Shown in pieces: positions 57,144 through 64,000 of a DNA stretch of 64,000 bases. The first letter of the stretch is position 1, and every line of letters begins with the position of its first letter. The position numbers and the translations under genes were made by a program. The notes below the pieces were generated by a model. It saw only the letters and a list, made by a program, of their open reading frames with translations, was not told where the DNA came from and made no database searches. This DNA comes from Watersipora subatra (Eukaryota > Bryozoa > Gymnolaemata > Cheilostomatida > Watersiporidae), in the NCBI RefSeq assembly GCF_963576615.1, contig NC_088710.1, forward strand, positions 4,444,001-4,508,000. Reading direction: 5' to 3'.

Positions 57144-60100
57144 CTAACCGTCCAAGTGCTCATCTTTGACACCATCAATGTCATCGAGACAGGCCTTGAG
57201 TTTCTTGAGCAACAGGCCGACATCTGCCTCCAGCGTATCGAGAGATATCTGTGTCCATTCGAACCGTGCCAACTGCAGTTTCCTGTGGAACAGCAGAATA
57301 TCATCACTTGAGATATTCACACATTTCCTCCCAACTGCGCTGTACACCATGTAATATGTGACATTATCATTATACAATTCCCAGGCTGCTACTAAATATA
57401 GTTGAGCCAGTTGGGCCGGTGAGCGGCATCCATCTTAACATATGTCAATCGGCGTCACACTCATCCTGGCAGAATGTGATAAACATGCGAGGAAATTCAA
57501 TTAAGCGACGAGCGATAATGGCTCCAAGAAGGACAGTAAGAGTAAACAGGCAAAAGACAGGGGAAATGTTTCAACATTTCAACCAGAAAAGTAGACTGTG
57601 CACTTTGAACATAGCGTGGAACTTACAAGTCACCAACCAACCAGCTGTCACAGGAATTTGTTATATACAGTCAATCTCAAGCACGCTTTAGAAGGGCAAA
57701 CAAGAGCAAAGTCTAACCAAGTTTCCTTGATCAGAGTTGTGATTACACATGGGGGGCTGATTACGCATGCCTAAGAACTCCTGGCACAAAATCATCATCA
57801 TCGGTCAAAACTCAACAATGCGGTAATTATATCTGGTTTGGTACTGCCCCAAGACAAGCTCTAAGTGCCAGTCCACTTTGACTGTTGTCTAGTAACCTAC
57901 GAAACATTGAACAGTGTTTTTTAAACAATACCCAAAAAGGCCAATGGGGGTGACAAGAATGACATACAACTTTGAATTGCTATCTGCAACCGGGCATAGC
58001 TCTAGTCGTCAAGGTTCCCTTATCCTTTATCACATGACTAGCCAAGACCAACAAGCCATTGTTTGTGCGAAAATGCTGTTAAAAACCGGATAGGCATAGC
58101 CTCAGCTCCCAGTAAGCTAAGCAGACAAGCAGCAATTGCCCATACACACTGCACATTAGCTGCTACGCTGACAGATCTCCCACCGTAGTTAACTGATGCC
58201 AAGCTCTGGCTACTTACATTCCTGTAGGAATTTTAGGGAATATCTCTGATTGTGGAAGAATGCTGACCGGAAAAATGGGCTTGTTGGAGATGTAGGCCAG
58301 CGCTAACTCATCCTGACAAAACTTTGATTTGACTGTCCTTTCAGTTAATAATGTGATAAACATCTGCAAAAGGAAAATCAATCAATTTATTTCTCAGCTG
58401 ACTAAACAATGAATAACGATTTCAATAAAATACTTTTAAAAGAAGTCTGAAGCAACTGAGCAGAATTCGCTTTTATACAAACTATTAAAAAAATGAAAAT
58501 CTATTGGAATAACCTACAAAATGTAGGTTAATGGCTTGTTTTTAAATCTACTGGTGTTTGTCAGTCTCCTATAATGTCCATTCATGAGTGATGCAACTAA
58601 CGCAGGTAAGGTATGTGATAAAAGGTAAAGAATTTGATGACGCCTCATTCCAATGATGAATCAGTGAGCAGATAGATTTTGTTAATAATGCAGCTCACAT
58701 AAATGTTCATGCTATACAAGCTATGAGTGCCACGCTACACTCATGACATACAATGGGTGGGTGCTTTCGGATATTCTACATGTAGGCTACCATAGAAAGC
58801 CACGCATGACGACGTATTACAAAATACCTATCACGAAATGCACTACTCGGCAAACAGTCGTTAAGTTTTACGCATATCCATAAACTTGGAGTTATCTTCT
58901 ATATTCTGTTTTAGCGGTAGCTGACCAGATGGGTAATTGCTCTATTGAAGAACAATGAACAAATCAGATAAAACATTTCAACACATACTGAACACACTCG
59001 TTATTTTACAGTTATCGTAGCTTGAAAACCAAATATTTGAAGATCTCTGGAGACAGCGTTTGCGCTTATCGACTGCTAACAGGCCCCACCCAAATTAGGC
59101 TTTCGCTTACAATTGTGTAGCCTAATCAATGCACAAGTTAAAAGAGTGTGAATCCTAATGTCTCATGTATACCTAATCACTCCCTACATGTAAGGAATTT
59201 AAAAGCACATTCATTGATTAGACACACCATCTATTCCTATAAGAACACATCTTGTAAGAATTGTTTAATTGGCTCCACAACCATAAAAATGAATAATAAA
59301 TACTTAGGTAATTACATATAGCAATAAAAAGTACTATATCAATCTATATTAAAAACTATGTAAAAAATCAAATTATATGTAAAGAATAAGCTTAACTAAT
59401 CAGTTAATAATCGATGAAGGTATTATTGGCATTTCAATTTTACGTTAAATATAGCGCGACGGAGGTGTAGCCTCGGTAATACAAGAGACGGATGGGGTGC
59501 AGGGAAAGGCCATGACAGAAATAAGGAGCTATTATAACTGGCTACACAAACTTTGAACCAAGATTTATAATTTTTGAATTTAATTTTATGCATCTAACCT
59601 TCAATTATCACGACCATCCTTTCCTCTTTCCCTAATTGAGGCTTTCTTTTCTTTCTAGAGCTTGCACCTTTTTATCTTCCCAACAACAACTGCTAGACAG
59701 CTTTGGAGGTTTCAACAATGATTTTCTAAAATTTCCCTCGTTAGTTCTACGGAAAGCATTACCTTTTTCTTTTTCCATTGCTATTTCCACTTGGACAGGT
59801 TTTCAAACTAAAAACTAAACTAAAAAAAGAAAGATACGAAACACTTGAATATTATTCAAACACCTGAGAACCAAACCAGTGTGAATGAGAGGTGCATGTA
59901 TTTGCGCTGATTATGATAATTCTTTGCCTAAATGCAAATAAAAAATCACCACTACCTACTTAAAAGTTTAAACAAACCAACTAGCTGCAGAATTTCATGG
60001 CAATAGTCTTGAAGTGATTCTATATCTCCTCCAGCTTGCTGATCCTAATATGAGTTTTAATACTGGTAAAATTCCATCACAATTAATGGTTATCTCTCAC

Positions 60101-63100
60101 ACTATTAAGTTGTTTGGATATGATGACCTTAGAGGAAGACTGAGGGAACACCGGCTTGCAATGCTAAATCAGAGTGTCCACACAATTTCAACGTTATTAC
60201 CAAATAAAGTGGTGCAACCAATGAGTGTCTCTAATATGTCAAATTTGTTACAAAATTTGGCATAATACAACTAAAAACATGCAACAATGGCTGCGTGATA
60301 CGAAGTAGCTGTCACTTGGCATTTCATTACTTCTACTGCGAGAATGTTTTGACCTACAATATCTTTAACCAAACATTTAGACAGAGAGTGATGAGGTGAA
60401 TGTGATAATAGCTTGAAAGTGAGCTGCCTAACTTTGTGATTCCTATGGCTCAATGCCGCTGCCATCTTAATACTAGACTAAAGCGGATACTCCAACAGGC
60501 GTGCCTAAATATAGGTTAGTATCAGATTCATAAACATAAAAATTTTTTCCAATTTATTGAACTTAATTTTTTATTCAACTAATTTAATACTATTTAGCGA
60601 ATCCAGTACAAGCTTATCCAAAGAACTTAAGTTGAGCAAATAAAACAAGGTAGGCTGTCTACTCTAGCATAGACTCTACACCAGTCACCATACATTGCAT
60701 GCATATTCCTTGAATTTATCTGCATATACATTAAAAGCCACATTCTATATAATCCAACCAGTTCTATTACGAAATTCCAACGATGATGGTTTAAGATTAC
60801 AAGTATAATTATTCAGACAGTGTTGCAGTTTTTAATAGTTTATCATAGTCTATTCTTGGTTGTAAGAAATTGCTTCAGGCTCCGCGAATACATGATGAGG
60901 GTGTTTAAAATCGTTGAGCGAGTCATATAGAACCTAGTCAAGGGCTGAGTGTTGTTCAACTCTAACGACACTCTTTGTGCATCTTCTCAAAGCTATCAGC
61001 TTACAGATTTCATTCGCTTTCAGATTGATAGTGTGAGTCAGTCTATTTGTTCTGCTGCTTTACCGGATCTTTCCCAATCATTCACTATCATTCATGGCAG
61101 GCGCTGTACACATACTTCACTGAGTGAGTGACCATCGATCAATCTAATATAAAAGGAGTGATAACGAGTTTACGCCAGACGATTGCAAAGTGTAATTTTT
61201 GCAGTTAAATCCAAATGAATCGGGCAGTAGAATTTAGAATCTATCAGCCCCATTTTTCACTAATGACTTAACGTGTTCGATGTGTTCGATGTATCTACGG
61301 CGACGGAATTCTTTAACCTACACGCAGGACTGGCTTGTAATGTGACACTTGGCATACTGTTTCCATGCGTAATTCCAGCTATCGGTGATGTGGACTCTGC
61401 AACTCATTAGACTGGTTTGTAAGTCAGTAATGAGAACTGAATTTAGACTAGCATTGATTCCAACCGATGTTTGCATGCCAGTCACAGACTTCACTCACCT
61501 TCGAATCGATGATAGCTTGTCCGATTTTGTTAAGAAAGTCGACACCAGCATTGAGACCGACAAAGTCGACCCAGACCGAGATATTATGGGCCTCCAGCGC
61601 CTCTGTAAAATATATGACTTGAATTGTTATATTAGCTGGGTGACTAGCTGTTGAACCAGTGCAAATCACGATTAAATGTTTTAACAAGGGCAGGGTACAG
61701 ATTATAGCCCTGAGAAAATCGATAGAAATGGTCGCAAGTGAGTGATGAAGCACAAAACAACAGCAAAGTTTATCAGCAGACACAGAATGCTGCCTTATTG
61801 CCGCTGTAGCAGGCCCGCTGCTGATCAATAGAGGGAGGGAAAACACCTCCCAAGGGAGAAAAAGATATCTAATCAGCTTAGAGGTCCCATGAGCTATATT
61901 TTCTAGTGAGATGACGCTGGCAGAGCTTCCTAGTGATTACAAACTTCTATAGACCTACCTACTTCTATGGCATAACTATTTCTATGAACCTAACTACTTC
62001 TATGGACCTAACTACTTCTATGGACCTAACTACTTCTATAGACCTACCTACCCTAGGACACTTATATTTCGCTAGTATTTAGTTTCGTGAGTAGCATACA
62101 GAGTAAAATTTCGCTGGAACTTAATTTCGCAGCTCTGATGAGTGCGAAAATATAGTGATGTGAAAATAAATGCAGTGGAACAAACATTAGATTCCTCAGG
62201 TCCAGTTCACTGGTACGAAATATTTTTCAATTTGGGACTACCGTACTGTTTGGACTATAAACCGCACCTCTATATAAGCTGCATGTGCTTTATTTTCCAA
62301 AAACGATAAAACAATACATAAGCCGCACCTTACTATAGGCCGCAGAACTAAGGACTGTGCTTTTTTAACGTGGCAGCAACTTTGCCATTTAAAACGGAAC
62401 AGTGCAGAACGGCACAGTTTCGTATTATCCGACGTTTTTTAACGTAGTGCCTAACGGGACAGTACCGTGAGGCATTGTTTCGCATTTTCTTACAAAGCTA
62501 GAAGTGCACTAATTGGAGATTCCCGTTAGTGCGCCCTAGCGGTGAAAGAAAAAGCCACAGTGATTAGCCGCACCCTTGCACCTATAAGCCGCATAGCTCA
62601 AATCATCAGAAAAAAGTAGCAGCTAATCGTCCGAAAAGTACGGTAGTTTGTATTTGTTAACCGCAGGTAGAAATGTGTAGGCGAGATCAATAATGCAATT
62701 TGATCGCTTGCTGCAGTTTGTCTCCTGGACTATCAATGACGTCTAGGTTCCTGCTGCAGTGGCTGATGTTGTACCAATATTAGAATTCAAGTATTTATAG
62801 CACGTGGTGCCGCGGTGGCCATGGCCCTGGGTTGTTATTGCTTTTGGTTGGTAATAAAATTCATCACCACAATAATTATTATTCAATTTTATTACTTTCC
62901 CTACCAGACTGTCATCCTCATCAGTTACAAATTCAATGACTAAACTAATATCATCATCTTCTTCATTTGTTTAGGCTTTTCCAAAAAAAACTTATTAACT
63001 TAATTTGTTTTGCCATGCTGCTCAGTCGGTGTATTAGCTATAATGAGTTTAGCAAAACTTGCCCAATGAGCCAACCACACACGAAAATTGCCTGCATTTC

Positions 63101-63958
63101 TAATATGGCGATTTTATTGTGAATATCAATGAAGAAAGCCATTTATTTTCGCGTTTTCGCTCGTTCGTTATGATAGTTTAGTTTCGCTCATGAAATTTTC
63201 GCGAGAGGCTGTTGCCGCGAAAACGCGAAAGTTAGATGCCGCGAATACATAAGTGTCCTAGGGTACTTATATGGACCTAACTACTTCTACAGACCTACAT
63301 CCTTCTATGGACCTAACTACTTCTATGGACCTACCTACTTCTACAGAGATATCTCGTTCTTTAGACATACCTCCTTCTCTAAACCTCTCTACTTCTATAA
63401 ATTTACCTACTTCTATGGACCAACCTATTTTTATAGACCTACCTACTTTTATGGACCTACCTACTTATATGGACCTACCTTTCAACTTTAGCATGATTTC
63501 TTTATCGCTATGACTGTAACTGATCATGATGTCCTTTGCCTGAGAATCCTTGAGGCTACCATTAGAGCTAGATCTATGATGGTCCCCAGTTTGAGCTGGG
63601 TATGCGGCTGTCTTGGTGCGAGTTGGTGTTGGAGTATTCGACTTGCTATTCGATCGACTATGATTTACGTCTTTTGTGACTCTGACCTTATCCGCCGGTG
63701 CCAAAGGCGCAGGGCTTGGTACATATACTGTCTTCAAACCATTGTTGTTGATCAACTCACTACTGCTTGTTATTAGGTTACCACTACCACTCTCTTTATA
63801 TTTTTGTGCAGATGTCGGTAATGAATGTTCTTTTACAGTAAGATTTTCCGTTGGGGCTTGTTTTTTTTCAGAGTTGAAGATAGGACTGCAGCTTGTGGTA
63901 GGACTCTCTCCATTGGCGTTCACATTACCCATGTTAGTCGGAAAGTCAGTTGTATCAC
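57144..63958 (-). CDS. TIR-domain protein, 5'-partial; may splice onto the downstream HEAT exons
   Basis: Exons visible are 63958-63479, 61602-61499, 58363-58218 and 57282-57149 (or to TAG at 57144). The first begins in phase 1 after a good 3' splice site (CTTGCAG), so more 5' exons lie beyond the window. About 130 Ser/Thr/Pro-rich residues precede a full TIR domain: KDIMISYSHSDKEIMLKLK (box 1), EAHNISVWVDFVGLNAGVDF, IGQAIIDSK, FITLLTERTVKSKFCQDELA and MKLQLARFEWT. The Glu in FCQDELA sits where SARM1-type TIR NADases keep their catalytic Glu. This form is common among intracellular invertebrate TIR proteins linked to innate immunity. The last exon either ends at TAG (288 residues seen) or splices at GTTAGC in phase 1. 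Phase 1 is what the HEAT exon at 56182 needs, giving at least 634 residues. Confidence 0.85.
57283..58217 (-). other. TIR-gene intron before last TIR exon
   Basis: A 935-base intron, with only chance open frames. Confidence 0.5.
58364..61498 (-). other. TIR-gene intron between domain exons 2 and 3
   Basis: A 3.1-kb AT-rich intron. Short open frames near 60014-60465 on both strands have no domain that I recognise. No clear repeat. Confidence 0.5.
61941..62050. repeat. 18-bp minisatellite, left part
   Basis: About six imperfect copies of atggacctaactacttct, cut off at 62050 by a transposon. The array resumes at 63264. Confidence 0.92.
62051..63263. mobile_element. 1.2-kb non-autonomous DNA transposon with 15-bp perfect TIRs and TA duplication
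   Basis: The left end CCCTAGGACACTTAT (62051-62065) and the right end ATAAGTGTCCTAGGG (63249-63263) are perfect inverted repeats. TA is duplicated at 62049-62050 and 63264-63265. Removing the element with one TA restores the local 18-bp repeat (cctacctacttatatgg), which also occurs intact at 63455-63471. Subterminal regions repeat tttcgc/gcgaaa motifs. There is no transposase. A TA target suggests the Tc1/mariner superfamily or a similar group. Confidence 0.92.
62241..62643. mobile_element. TA-flanked MITE of the CCGTAC family, copy 2, nested in the 1.2-kb transposon
   Basis: The ends are CCGTACTGTTTGGACTATAA and, as complement of the right end, CCGTACTTTTCGGACGATTA. TA lies on both sides (62239-62240 and 62644-62645). 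It is related to 7788-8142 along its length. It sits wholly inside the 62051-63263 element, so it inserted later. Confidence 0.88.
63264..63480. repeat. 18-bp minisatellite, right part
   Basis: About twelve imperfect copies of the same 18-base unit, more diverged in the middle (63345-63400). The array ends exactly at the 5' splice site of the exon 63958-63479. On the - strand the donor GTAGGTCC is its first unit. Confidence 0.92.
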
Positions 63959-64000
63959 CTGCAAGACACAGAAAGGTGTAATAACAATGTAGTGGCTTGG

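Larger units (their letters stand above)
61603..63478 (-). other. TIR-gene intron after the first visible exon
   Basis: A 1.9-kb intron made largely of the split 18-bp array, the 1.2-kb transposon in it, and a MITE nested in that transposon. The part nearest the exon at 61602-61499 is plain. Confidence 0.7.

Noticed and set aside
56699-57149. Inclusion of the 56996 exon in-line after the TIR exons
   Set aside because: An in-frame TGA lies two codons before the ATG, and the possible acceptors nearby give stops. The exon can only be a first coding exon.
60014-60465. Open frames on both strands in the TIR-gene intron
   Set aside because: No domain recognised, no conserved motif, and no splice partners in phase.

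Overview
This is a 64 kb piece of an animal nuclear genome: AT-rich, with short exons, long introns bounded by GT/AG, and much repetitive DNA. I read it as an invertebrate, probably a lophotrochozoan (mollusc, annelid or bryozoan type). The genes are bilaterian orthologues, but the repeats and the TIR/HEAT gene are not vertebrate-like. The species cannot be named from the sequence alone.

Left to right there are four, possibly five, transcription units. PEDS1/TMEM189 (plasmanylethanolamine desaturase; + strand, 151-1035) has an intronless coding sequence. WSB (WD40 plus SOCS-box ubiquitin-ligase adaptor; - strand, 17070-1783) has nine coding exons and 418 residues. S6K (p70 ribosomal S6 kinase; + strand, 18712-51836) has thirteen coding exons and 529 residues, with its TOS motif, T-loop, turn-motif and hydrophobic-motif sites intact. 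A - strand region (63958-53246) codes for a TIR domain and then, downstream, for a Cbl-type EF-hand-like segment plus HEAT repeats. I assembled every exon by hand from splice sites, and the phases agree at every junction. WSB and S6K are head-to-head across a short region with ETS and CCAAT-like motifs. S6K and the HEAT unit are tail-to-tail and share a palindromic double poly(A) signal. PEDS1 and WSB are also tail-to-tail.

The introns hold most of the unusual material. S6K intron 3 contains about 198 uninterrupted copies of a 36-bp unit (24561-31684). Smaller tandem arrays have units of 57, 15, 39 and 18 bp. Non-autonomous DNA transposons are common: TA-flanked elements (one nested inside another, inside an 18-bp array), TTAA-flanked piggyBac-like elements, and an oppositely oriented pair of 0.88-kb elements with long terminal inverted repeats that flanks most of S6K. 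A tRNA-derived SINE-like sequence and a LINE reverse-transcriptase fragment are also visible.

The most interesting locus is the TIR/HEAT region at 53.2-64.0 kb. Two different 5' coding modules, a TIR domain and a separate ATG-started exon, end in the same splice phase ahead of one shared EF-like/HEAT module. This suggests one gene making a TIR-HEAT protein and a TIR-less HEAT protein, or two genes 147 bp apart expressed together. S6K and WSB are conserved signalling and ubiquitin-pathway genes. No functional link to the TIR gene can be read from the sequence.
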